From Persicaria tinctoria (taxonomy: Eukaryota; Streptophyta; Magnoliopsida; Caryophyllales; Polygonaceae): a stretch of DNA of 64,000 nucleotides. Below, piece by piece: positions 33,385 through 44,300 of the stretch; position 1 is the stretch's first letter, and every line of letters begins with the position of its first letter. The stretch is taken from NCBI GenBank assembly GCA_037127255.1, contig JBANSL010000009.1, forward strand, positions 31,225,475-31,289,474, given 5' to 3'. The notes under the pieces are model-generated. The model had not been told where the DNA came from. It did no database searches and was given only the letters and a program-made list of their open reading frames with translations. The position numbers and the translations under genes were made by a program.

Positions 33385-34802
33385 TGATCGAGAAGTCGAA
33401 GAGAAGACCCACCGAGCAACATTTTACTCGATATCGAAAAAATTAGACGATGTCGAGTAAACCCAGAACCACATGTCCGAGCCTAGTCGGGAAGAAGTTA
33501 CTCAAGGAGTCCAGAGATGCCCAGTCGACAACACTTCTCCTCGATATCGAGGAAATTCCTCGATGTCGAGTAAAAAGTTCTTGGGCCGCGACGCTATTGG
33601 GCCTGTCCGAGTCGAGCTGGATTACTTGGATGTGAAGCAACTCCGAATCTATCAAGTTTTATCAAGATCTATCTATGGAGAGAGGATTTATCCACACATG
33701 AAGATATTTAGATATTTTAGATATATTTCCTTTTAAGATAAATGTTCCCTTTATTAAAGGTTTATCTTTAGAAATTAGATATACTTTCTTTCCTTGATTA
33801 GCAAGGATTGGAAGCCTAGAAATAAAGCCCATGGGGTTTATTTTCCATTCATACAATTCAGAAGCTAAAGAAGTAGTTTCACAGAGAAGTTTAGGAGTTC
33901 AAAGGTTTTAGGGTTTTGGCATTCAACGAAAGTTGGAGTGCCGGGATTGTAAAGACTTTGAATTTAGTTAATCCAAGTTATTTTTTTTACATCAATTTCT
34001 GCAATTGCGACGAGGCGAGAGTAGTCCACCCACTTCTAGGGTTGGGACGAGCCCGACGATAGACATGCAAGTTTGAGGTAAAGATCCGACCTTTATCATG
34101 TTTTGAGCATCTACTACCTTTATGTGTTTATTACCCATTCAATGGAGATCCATGCTAACAACTTGGATTGTAAACCTAAAATCGGTAGATACAATTAGGG
34201 TTTCTTGAAAGAGTTGTCTAATTGTTGGAAAAAGCAAAAGCTTGATCCTTCGATGCGATTTGCATGATTATTGTTATTTATCTTGCCTTATGCATGCTTG
34301 GTTATTGTCATTGCAAACCCCAATCTTGGAAGTTTTCTTACATACATAGTTTATTTCGCAAAGCTTTATTCTTTATTTATTTTTGTTTAAAGTTTTTGTT
34401 TCCTCAACCTCGACCAAATCTGGCCGACATCGACTTCTGATATTCGATCGCCTAGATCGTTGTAGCTTCTGGTGTGTAGGAACCCGACGTCGATGAAAAC
34501 TTTACTCCATATCGAGTAAAACTTCTCGATATCGACCAACTGCCGGGAGCTGCTGCTTGCTTGCTTCGACTTGTCCGATCTTCTGTCGACTAACCCTAGT
34601 CGAGATCGAGGTAATCATTTGTCGGTTTTTGTTCGTGAGATTTCTCCGCTGCCTAGGATCCGCTGACCAGCTTCCTCGAGGATCGATCCTAACTTTCTCT
34701 TGCTACATCGGGAGGGAGTCTTGAACATTATTTGCTGGGATCCAATCGGTTTGCTTTACTTTATTCGAATTCTATTTGCAATCTCGATTTCCTCTCTCAA
34801 CA
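33385..34802 (+). repeat. 5' LTR of element F (about 1418 bp)
   Basis: TGATCGAGAAG...CTCTCAACA. Dyads TCGATATCGA and TCGATGTCGA at 33428-33575 and 34435-34620. TATA region reads CCTAGAAATAAAG. The start is where the two F LTR copies begin to match, so the exact first base is uncertain. Confidence 0.7.
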
Positions 34803-34805
34803 AAT

Positions 34806-34822
34806 TGGCGCCGTTGCCGGGG
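34806..34822 (+). promoter_or_regulatory. tRNA-Asp primer binding site, element F
   Basis: TGGCGCCGTTGCCGGGG, three bases after LTR end CAACA. Confidence 0.9.
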
Positions 34823-34885
34823 AAGCAATCATTCGCGCCTTAGGTAGTGAAATCTCACGTTTGCTTTTAGTTACTTCGCAGGTGT

Positions 34886-37346
34886 ATGCGCCGTTCTGGT
34901 CAACCACCTGAGTTTGATGGCTTAGACGAACCGGAACACCTTCTACATGTCCACGCAAAACTAAAAAGAGCCATGGTGGCCGCAGAAACGCAAGAACAAC
35001 TAATACAGAGGCTTCAGAGGGAACTAGCCGCCAAAGATACTGCTCTCACCACTGAGAGAGCAGGCATGGAATAGGAAGTTGCGTGAAGGAGGCAATTGGA
35101 GCATGAGGTTGCCCAATATCCTACCACTGCAGAGGATTACATGCACCCGACTCTCGTCGTGCCTGAATCGGCTATTCTAATCCCTGAGAATAACTATGAA
35201 ATCCGCATTCACTTCCTTATTGAACTTAAAAATAATGCGTTTCATGGAAGATTTAATGAATGCCCTCTTGAACATATTACCAATTTTTCTGACATGTGTC
35301 GTACTCTTGCTGAAGGTACTACTCTGGAATATGTCAAGATGAAGGCCTTTCGTTGGTCTCTTGCCGGTCCTACATTGAAGTGGCTCGAAGGGCTGAAACC
35401 AAGATCCCTCACACCATGGGCTCAAGTAGAGCAGGAATTTCTCAACAAATTATTTCCTCCTCCGCCAGAAGATTACAACTTTCAATCAAAAGCCTGGGGA
35501 GCCGCTGGCAAAAGCATGGGAATGATATAAGGAACTACTATGATCTTGCCCTACTCATGGACAACCACCCTATGTCATTCAGGAGATATTCTTCAATTCT
35601 CTTGACCAGACCACTAAGGATAGGATCAATCAGTATACTCGATATGAGTATCTGATGATTCCACCAGCTGACGCATGGGGTGTACTCGACAAGCTCACCA
35701 ACTACGATAACAAATATGGGGCTTCAACAAACTATGATGAAGATGCCTATGCCAGGCCAGCCCCATCCATGCCCCTCTATGAGCCTTCCAATGAGATTGA
35801 CCCAGATGTCAGGGAGCAGTACCTCTCTGTCAACCAGCCCTTCATCAAATGTGGATCATAGCGGCACACCACTACTGAGTGCCCACACACAAAGCAAGTC
35901 AGGATGGCAGAGAACCACGAAGAGGTAGCCTACGAAGGGGGTCCCAATCACTATATAGGGGACCAAAGGTTTCAGCAACCACAATGGAACCAAGGTTCCC
36001 CTAGGAATCCCCCACCATATAGAGCTCCAGGACATCCAGAAAGAGATGAACGGAAGGATGATCTATAGATGATCCTTGATGAGATGCGCCGAAATCATGC
36101 ACAGCAGCAGCAGTCTACAAGCGCCATCAATAATCAGCTCCAGAATTTCAACACAAGATTTGGAGAGCTGGATATCTGGAAGAGGAGCATATAGACCCAG
36201 ATGGGTCAATTCGCGGCTCAAATTCCACGACCGACCGGGCAACTCCCTGGGCAGACAGAACCAAATCCTAAGGGGAAGACCGGACACGTCGCAGCTGTAA
36301 AGCTTAGGAGCAGGCACCAATTACGCGAGCCAGAGGTCGGAAAGCAGCAGGACAAAGCAGAGTAGCAACTCGACAAAGAGCATCAGCAACTCGATGTCGA
36401 CCAACATCTGGTCGATATCGACAAGCCACAACTCGACATAGAGGAGAATCCAAGCCCAGAATCGACTGCGCAGCACGGCAACTCGAGATCGACAACTGTG
36501 GTCGATATCGAGCAACCCCTTGTCGATGTCAAGAAAAAAGTGGTCAATGTCGACGACTCTGCAACACCGCCGACATCTGTTCTGGCTCCGAAGCAGAAAA
36601 AGACACTGCCTTTCCCTTCCAATGCGCTAAAAGATCCCACTGCAGGTAGGTTCAAACGCTTTGTTAATATGCTTCAAGAACTAAATATCTCTATTCCTTT
36701 TACAAAAGCTCTGCAAGACATGCCTGCTTATGTCAAATTCCTCAAGGAGATCCTGAGCAACAAGCGATCCATCTCAGAAATCGTCAGCGAATGTAAAGTG
36801 CTCCACTTCCCTGAGAAAAGACCTGGCCCTGGTAAGTTTTCTGTTACTGTGGGATTTGGACAATATAAATATGAGTCCTTGTGTGATTTAGGAGCAAGTG
36901 TGAGCATCATGCCCTTATCAATCTGGCGAAAGGTGATGATAGGGTCTATAGAACCTGTGGATGCCAAGCTATACATGGCAAACAATACAGTAGTCATCCC
37001 TACAGGTATGGTTGAGAATGTCCCTGTCCAGGTTGGTAAATTCTTTATTCCAGCTGATTTCCTTATTATAGATTGTGCTGAAGATCCTACTAGCCCTATT
37101 ATTCTTGGTAGACCATTCCTAGCTACTACAGATGCCAAGATTAGTGTCAAACAACGATTGCTCACCTTCACAATAGGCGATGAGGTCTTAGATTTCTCTT
37201 TTGGCCCTACAAAAGAGGAAATTTCATGGCTGAAGGTGAAGAGCATCAACAACCACGGGATCAAGCAAACAACGGAGGAAGGCAACAAAATTCTGCTCGA
37301 CATCGACAAAGTATGGGGTCCTTGTACACGATGTCGTCAAAAATAG
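34886..37346 (+). pseudogene. gag-protease polyprotein of element F, broken
   Basis: ATG 34886 opens 62 codons of coiled-coil N-terminus, then a stop; 35096-35530 carries the gag core (AEDYMHPTLVVPES, FRWSLAGPTLKWLEG); a frameshift near 35455 breaks FPPPPE...; 35655-35861 leads to a damaged knuckle (first Cys is Phe, a TAG follows CGS). From 36498 an open stretch of 282 codons holds the linker (VDIEQPLVDVKKKV), the Athila-type retropepsin (DLGASVSIM, Asp codon 36885-36887; ILGRPFLATT) and ends shortly after DKVWGP, where the KYGV position is out of frame by one. The protease domain itself looks complete; gag is dead. Confidence 0.8.
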
Positions 37347-37382
37347 ACGATGTCGAGAACAAGGACTCGAGGAAGCAGCACC

Positions 37383-38095
37383 TGATCGAGAAGTCGAAGA
37401 GAAGACACACCGAGCAACATTTTACTCGATATCGTCAAAATTAGACGATGTCGAGTAAACCCAGAACCACATGTCCGAGCCATGTCGGGAAGAAGTTACT
37501 CGAGTAGTCCAGAGATGCCCAGTCGACAACACTTCTCCTCGATATTGAGGAAATTCCTCGATGTCGAGTAAAACGTTCCTGGGCCGCGAGGCTGTTGGGC
37601 CTGTCCGAGTCGAGCTGGATTACTTGGATGTGAAGCAACTCCGAATCTATCATGTTTTATCAAGATCTATCTATGGAGAGAGGATTTATCCACACATGAA
37701 GATATTTAGATATTTTAGATATATTTCCTTTTAAGATAAATGTTCCCTTTATTAAAGTTTTATCTTTAGAAATTAGATATACTTTCTTTCCTTGATTAGC
37801 AAGGATTGGAAGCCTAGAAATAAAGCCCATGGGGCTGATTTTCCATTCATTCAATTCAGAAGCTAGAGAAGTGGTTCCACAGAGAAGTTTAGGAGTTCAA
37901 AGGTTTTAGGGTTTTGGCGTTCAATGAAAGTTGGAGTGTCGGGATTGTAAAGACTTTGAATTTAGTTAATGCAAGTTATTTCTTTTACATCAATGTCTGC
38001 AATTGCGAGGAGGCGTGAGTAGTCCACCCACTTCTAGGGTTGGGGCGAGCTCGACGGTAGCCATGCAAGTTTGAGGTAAAGATCCGACCTTTATC
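37383..38095 (+). repeat. 3' LTR of element F, truncated
   Basis: Matches the 5' LTR from TGATCGAGAAG to 'gatccgacctttatcaagtt' and then changes to copia sequence; the last ~700 bp are missing. Confidence 0.8.
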
Positions 38096-38097
38096 AA

Positions 38098-38265
38098 GTT
38101 TGAGGCAAAGACCGCTGAAACGGTAGTCTTGCATGTTTGCCTAACTGACAAGAAGAACATAAACCAGAGCGAAGCTCTTTATTACATTTGACAAGACCCT
38201 GAGAACGAAGGAAATCTAAAATGTTAGCACTGGGATGGCCAAGGCATGCATACCACATACTTAAC
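38098..38265 (-). pseudogene. Copia integrase zinc-binding fragment
   Basis: Minus strand translation holds CLGHPSANILDFLRSQGLVK, then CSSCQLGKHARLPFQRSL: the H..C-x2-C part of a copia integrase N-terminus (the first His of the usual WH.RLGH is Tyr). Ends in TGA at the junction with the F LTR. No more of this element is attached. Confidence 0.75.
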
Positions 38266-38505
38266 GATGATGCCGAGAGGGCGACCGGACACGACTGACG
38301 TGATGCTGATGGCGATGTGATATGATAGAGCTCCCTGGTGCTGTTACATCTCAGGCTTTCTCTTCCTAGCGGAACCCTAAATTCGATCCGCCGTCTCTAC
38401 CGCCGCCCCACCCACCTTTCCGCCGCCTCTCTTTCTCGGTCCTCCCGGATGCCGCCCTCGACACCTCCCTCTTCCCTTTCCGCCGCCCCTCTCCTTCTTG
38501 GCACC

Positions 38506-38810
38506 ATGGCCGACAACCCCAAGCCTCCATTCCACTCCGCCCTCACAATCTCCAATATAAAAAATTGCATTCCGATCATCATTGATCAAGACTCTAGTTC
38601 CTACACCACTTGGTCTCACCTCTACAAGACTCATGTGAAAGCTCATAAGATCCTCCATCATATCAATTCCACAGTCAATCGTCCCACCACTGAAGACGAT
38701 GATCTCTTCGCTTAACTCGACACCATTTTTCTCCAATGGATCTACAACACCATCTCCAAAGATCTATTGACCACCATCCTCGACACCGGCAACAACGCCA
38801 TGAGTTTCAT
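38506..38810 (+). pseudogene. Copia gag N-terminal fragment
   Basis: ATG 38506, MADNPKPPFHSALTISNIKN, IPIIIDQDSSSYTTWSHL, a stop at 38713-38715, then LDTIFLQWIYNTISKDLL. Typical copia gag start; cut off after about 100 codons. It points opposite to the integrase fragment, so the two are separate or rearranged pieces. The stretch 38266-38505 has no other recognised feature. Confidence 0.65.
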
Positions 38811-38862
38811 TCCTCATAATGTCAATATATATAGATTACAAGTGATTGTATGATTGATACCA

Positions 38863-39024
38863 TGTGGAATTGTATCATTGATATAAAATCCTCCTTAGGG
38901 TTTCGTTCCTCATTATGTCAATATATATAGATTACAAGGGTGAAAGACTAGGCCTGAGCCAAGACGGCCCATACACTATAAAATATGTAAATATGTAATC
39001 TATCAGAAGCTATGCAAGTTAACA
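38863..39024 (-). repeat. Possible small copia-type LTR with adjoining primer site
   Basis: On the minus strand TGTTAACTTGC...ATTCCACA (162 bp) is followed by TGGTATCAATCA (38851-38862), sharing eight bases with the usual initiator-Met primer site TGGTATCAGAGC. A 38-bp direct repeat with two mismatches (38805-38842 and 38901-38938) overlaps it. Confidence 0.35.
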
Positions 39025-39116
39025 CATATTCTGATATGTAAAAATAAATACATAATAAATGGAAACTAAGCAAACCCCCATTGGGGGGTTGTAAAAATGA
39101 AAATTAATACTCTATT

Positions 39117-39518
39117 TGTTATAACGAGAATGAAAATAGTGAAGAACAACACAAAGATATATGTGGTTCGGCAACAGTGTGTTACCTACATCCACGAGAA
39201 GATAACCAGATTTCTTATTAGAGGAAGCAAAACCGATTAGGGTTACAAGGGGTCGGCGTTTCATGAGTATATGAAGAGACTCATGAAACCTTAAATAGAC
39301 AATGGACTGAAAGCCCAAAATAGACAAACGATAGGCCCATTTACAATAAACATTGCATACCATGAAGACGGGGTGGCTCTGCCCTCCTAGGCCCCTCGCC
39401 AGGGGCGCGTCGCCCCTTGGACCTCCGATTCGCTGACCGGTCAATGAGACCACTGCCAGGAGCCCCCCCGGACCTCCCAATGCATTGCCAGTCAACGATG
39501 ATTCAAGGCACATTAACA
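39117..39518 (-). repeat. 3' LTR of the Tork-type copia (402 bp)
   Basis: Minus strand TGTTAATGTG...CGTTATAACA, preceded by the polypurine tract AAGGTGGAGATT (39519-39531). Confidence 0.75.
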
Positions 39519-39618
39519 AATCTCCACCTTGACTTGAATCCTTTCAGAAACAGATGCACCCATGACATCAATGTGCAAACAGTGTTGAAGAAGGACCCAG
39601 ACTGCTACGCAGGGCAAC

Positions 39619-39811
39619 TCAACAACTGATGATGTTAAGCAAGTCCAAACAGTGTTGAAACTTGCTCTTTGGAACTGGCTTAGTGAACATATCAGCGAGA
39701 TTATCAGTTGTTCCCACCTTCTTCACCCTGATTCTCTTCTCATTCCCCAAAAAATGGTACCTGACATCAATGTGCTTCGTCTTCTCATGATGGACTTGAT
39801 CCTTGGTTAAG
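39619..39811 (-). pseudogene. Copia RNase H/pol C-terminus (left half)
   Basis: CLTKDQVHHEKTKHIDVRYH, then VGTTDNLADMFTKPVPKSKF and stop at 39619-39621: the usual end of Tork-type copia polyproteins. Upstream half lies beyond 63560. Confidence 0.85.
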
Positions 39812-39946
39812 CATATTGTTGAACAAAAATGCGCGAATAATTGTAAAACATATTTTATTTAATTTTTAGAATTTGAGTTCGACCCCTTTTGGTTATCCTC
39901 TTGATTCGAAGTCGTATCGACACCAAGACTTAAGTGGTTTTGGTGA

Positions 39947-40255
39947 TCTGGGCTGCACCCGAATTTTTAACGGGTTGCCTACATATCTCTTAGAAGAGAA
40001 TCAAGCCTTACGTAGTACAGAGCATTTGAATTGATTTTTATTTTTTTGGGTTTTGGTGATTGAACCCGACGAACTTGAGCTTTTTGTCGGGTGTCCTACG
40101 AACCCGTTTGGAACGGGATCAAACCACCCGTAGTTCTTTTAAGAACCAATTTAATTTGATTTGAAATGGGCGACTGAATCCAATATTTCTTTTATCGGAC
40201 TTCCTACGTAACTCATAAAAGAGCATCAAGTCTTCACGTTGTTCTTTTCTAAGAA
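39947..40255. other. Three tandem two-hairpin modules in LTR (left copy)
   Basis: Each module of about 110-117 bp has stem A, then CCTACGTA, stem B, ATCAAG/ATCAAA and (A)CGTAGTTC. Stem A: ACCCG/CGGGT (39957-39975), CCCGAC/GTCGGG (40065-40091), TCCAATA/TATCGGA (40179-40199). Stem B: TCTCTT/AAGAGA, CCCGTT/AACGGG, CTC/GAG within 39977-40018, 40094-40136 and 40203-40244. Modules 2 and 3 end in a third hairpin, GTTCTT..AAGAAC. Confidence 0.75.
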
Positions 40256-41014
40256 CGATTTGAATTTAGAGGAATTTGATTTAGGGTTTTGACTCCGTTT
40301 TTCTTAGAAGTCAATTTTAAGATTGAACCACTAGAATAAATTGACGATGAAATTTTACAAATTTAACTTCATGATTTTGGTAAACCCAATTTTTAATTTG
40401 TGCCAATTATGATTCTTATATTTTAGTAGGTCAATTCAGCGATTTAAATGAACTTATTGTATGTATGTATGCCGATAGAATTTTCCCACTTTTGATGACT
40501 TCCAGACACCATACATATATTCAATTAGTGGATCAACCCATTTTTTTACAAGCTAAACCAAGTCCACTAAGCCAAACTCCCTTTATTTTTAGTATAGCCC
40601 ACTTTATATTTTTTTTGTTTTGGAAACCCACACCTCCTCTTTTTTTCAAGCTGCAGAGACGTCTTTTTTTTTTTTTTTTTTCTGTTCATCACCTCTTTCC
40701 TTTCGCCTCTTTTTCCTTTCAACACCGGCAGCGACCTTCATCCTCACTTGGGCAGTTGAACGGAGGAAAGTGGAGCACCGGCGAATCGCTCGGGCAAGGC
40801 AAAGGCGGAGTGAAGGCGGTGCAAGGACGGAAAGCGCGAGAGTCACCTCGGCTCTTTCCAATTAGGTTCGCCCTAGTCTTCTTTTTCTTTTTCTTTTTTT
40901 CGTTTTGGTTTGCGAAATTCGTCTCAAATTTGTTGTTCGATCGGATTTTGAGGTGATTCCTGGTTTAGATTCCAGATTTTGATACGAATCCCCTTCCAAT
41001 TCAGTGTTTGATTT

Positions 41015-41257
41015 TGTAGGAAATCTTAGTAATTGAAAGGAATTTGCAACAGATGCAACAGAAGATGAAAGGCTTTGCTACATCAGCAATAGAAGATGAA
41101 ACGGAGGGAAAAACATTTTCTGTAATCTTTTCTTATTCCATTTTGCATCTGACTTACATGTATATATACTAGTTGTATTGGGCTTTCTAAGGCATTGGGT
41201 TTTTAGCCCATACAATCAAAGCAAAACAAAAATATAAAACCCATATATATCCTATCA
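41015..41257 (-). repeat. 3' LTR of the young copia (243 bp)
   Basis: TGATAGGATATATATGGG...TTTCCTACA on the minus strand; A at 41115 where the other LTR has G at 45731. Confidence 0.95.
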
Positions 41258-41270
41258 CCCCCCCTCAAGC
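41258..41270 (-). promoter_or_regulatory. Polypurine tract of the young copia
   Basis: Minus strand CTTGAGGGGGGGTG immediately before the 3' LTR. Confidence 0.8.
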
Positions 41271-41301
41271 TTGGGGTGGTGAACAGACCAAGCCAAGCTT
41301 G

Positions 41302-44300
41302 CTAAATAGAGGTTGTAAATGGACACCAGGTAAGGAAATCAGCCAGCTGAAGATGTGAGGGGACAAAAGACAAAGAAATGAGCCCTTCAAGCAACTTTTC
41401 CCGAGCGAAATGACAATCGATCTCAATGTGTTTGGTGCGTTCATGAAACACCGGATTGCGAGCAATGTACATAGCAGCGAGGTTATCACACTTCACCTCA
41501 ATCGGTGTAACATCAGGAACCCCCAACTCATGTAGAAGGCGACTAAGCCAGGCGAGCTCAGCACAGACACGACGAAGGGAGCGATACTCGACTTCCGCAG
41601 ACGAGAGGGAGACGACCTGTTGCTTCTTGGATTTCCAAGAGAGCAAACTAGATCCCAAAAACACCACATATCCACTGATCGAACGCCGGGAAATCGGGCA
41701 ACTAGCCCAATCAGCGTCACAATAAGCATGGAGACGAAAATCAGACGATCGAGACAAGAGCAATCCTCTTGAAGCACTGCCTTTCAAATATCGAAGGACC
41801 CTATGAGCAGCCTCCATATGTGCAGTGTGAGGGGATTGGAGGAATTGGCTAAGAAGCTGAACAGCGAAAGCAAGATCGGGTCTGGTGTGCATAAGAAAGT
41901 TCAGTTTGCCAATAAGGCGGCGATAAGTCGTGGGATCTGACATGGGCAAGCCATCCGTAGGAAGCAAACGAAGCTGAGGATCAATCGGGCTAATGACCGG
42001 AGACTCGAGGCAAGGAAAATCGTTGAGCAAGTCATGAATAAACTTTCGTTGGCACAAAATCATGCCCTTAGGAACATGAAGAAACTCTATACCCAGAAAA
42101 AAATGAAGATTTCCGAGGTCCTTAATACGAAACTCAGCATCTAGAAATTGCTGGAGACACATCATCTCATCTTCGTCACTACCCGTGAGCATGATATCGT
42201 CGACATAAACGGCGACAAAAACAGAGCGCCCATCACCACACTTGGAAAACAAAGAGTGGTCACTCGGAGACTGCACATAACCCCGGTGTTGTAAAGCTGT
42301 AGAGAGCCTCGAGTACCACTGTCGGGAAGCCTGTTTAAGACAATAAAGCGACTTCCGCAGACGACAAACCTGATTGGGACCACTCACAGCCAAGCCCGGG
42401 GGCAACTTCATGTATACCTCTTCATCTAGGTGACCATGAAGAAAGGCATTATTAACATCTAATTGCCAAATCTTCCAGTCCTTTTTGAGAGCAACAGTGA
42501 CCAAAGCGCGAACCGTCGTCATCTTAACAACGGGAGAAAAAGTCTCGTGGTAATCCACTCCCTCCTGCTGCGTAAATCCCTTCACCACCAATCTGGCTTT
42601 GTATCTCTCAATGCTCTCATCAGCCTTCCTCTTGACCTTAAACACCCATTTGCATCCAATGGGTTTCTTTCCTCTCGGAAGCTCCACGATCTCCCAAGTA
42701 TCGTTTAAATCGAGTGCCTTAAATTCATCGGACATAGCCTGTTGCCACACCAAGTACTCACAAGCCTCATTATAAGTTCGAGGCTCAAAATCAGGCGTGA
42801 CGTGATGATCAACCATAACCGAAGGATACGAAACAGTGGTGGTGAGTGTATGGAAGCAAAAACATGAATCTGCACATGCAGCTGAGCATATGTAATCACT
42901 CAAATGAGCAGGAGGATGACGCTCTCGAGTGGAACGTCTAAGTTCTGGCTGAGCGATCAAGGATGAATGTGTGCCTAAGTCATTAGATGGGGGCAATGAC
43001 ATGGAGGAATCAACATCACAATAAGTCGTACCCAGATCAGCAAATGAAAATGGAGGAGGAGGGGAAGACAAAGCTTTGTAAGGGAAAATATCTTCATGGA
43101 AAACAACATCTCGGGAGTAGACCACTTTGTATCAAGTTGGAGCAATTTGTATCCCTTTTTCCCCCTTGGATACCCCAATAGAGCACAAGGAAGAGCCCTT
43201 TCGGCGAACTTGTCCCTCCCATGCTGTAAGGTGGACACAAATCCAAGGCAACCAAAACATTTTAATTGATCATAACCAGGAGCTCTCTTATGGAGACGCT
43301 CAAATGGAGTGTTCATGTGCAGGACCCGACTGGGCAAGCGATTGATTATATGGGCAGTTGTAAGAACACTGTCACCCAAAAAATCTTTCGGCAATCCTGA
43401 TTCAAACATCAAACCCCTCGCAATCTCGAGAAGGTGACGATGTTTTCGCTCGACGACCCCGTTCTGTTGAGGGGTGACAACACAAGATGTTTGATGGAGA
43501 ATACCTTTCTCCAACAAGAACTGCGTGTGCTCTCGGCTACCTCCTAGCTCAAGAGCGTTATCAATCCGTATGGACTTAATTTGTTTACCAAACTGTCTCT
43601 CAACCATGGCAAAAAATTGCTTGAGTGCGATGAACGCAACACTCTTTCCCGGTAACAAGCGAATCCATGTTGTTCGAGAGTAATCATCAACCAATGTAAG
43701 GAAAAATCGAAACCCATCATGAGTAGGAACCCGATAGGGTCCCCAAACATCCACATGAACCAGATCAAAGATATCAACAGTAGAAATAGAACTCAAAACA
43801 AATGGCGGTCTAGTCTGTCGAGACTTTGCACACACGACACAGGATTTCAAAAGTAATTTGTCTGCTTCTGAATGCAATACAAATGGAAGTTTTTGTAACT
43901 TATACAGAGGTAGGTGACCTAACCTCTTGTGCCACAGCTCAACCAACGGCTTCCCTGCAGCTTTATTGACTTGTGCACCATGACAACGTACCACCTCCTG
44001 AGGCTTTCTCAAATGCGCTGCTTTCAACAAAAATAAATCCCTGATGCCTTCACCAATCTTCAAAGGCATCTTCATTGAAGGAGCCTGCATAAAGCACCCC
44101 TTAGCCGTGAATAGAACAAAGCAATTAAGCTCCTTGATAATCTTTCCAACCGAAATCAAGTTGCATTTAAAATTGGGCACAAACAAAACATTGTGCAAGG
44201 TGAGATCCCTCAACACTTCTACAGATCCTGCAGTTGTGATAAGAGTAACCTCCCCAGTAGGCAATGTCACCATAAACGGCTTAGATAGAGCATAAGTAGA

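Larger units (their letters stand above)
33378..38095 (+). mobile_element. Element F: Athila-like gag-protease element on the plus strand
   Basis: Plus strand: 5' LTR 33385-34802, primer site 34806-34822, broken gag-protease 34886-37346, 3' LTR from 37383 cut at 38095 by copia sequence. LTRs are shorter than in A-E because the outer ~600 bp with the 62-codon ORF is missing. No RT or integrase. Both LTRs are preceded by CAGCACC. Confidence 0.8.
39117..39816 (-). mobile_element. 3' end of a Tork-type copia element, interrupted by the Tat/Ogre-like element
   Basis: Minus strand: pol C-terminus 39811-39619, polypurine tract, 3' LTR 39518-39117. The pol frame continues across the CATAT duplication (39812-39816 and 63555-63559) into 63560-64000, proving both pieces are one element split by the insertion. 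Confidence 0.85.

Noticed and set aside
38338..38505. N-terminal extension of the copia gag ORF
   Set aside because: Ser/Pro/Arg-rich sequence before the usual gag Met is typical of an untranslated leader read through.
40465..40956. Phe/Pro-rich ORF in the Tat LTR (also 60886-61306)
   Set aside because: Comes from pyrimidine tracts in the LTR, differs in frame between the two LTRs, no known motif.
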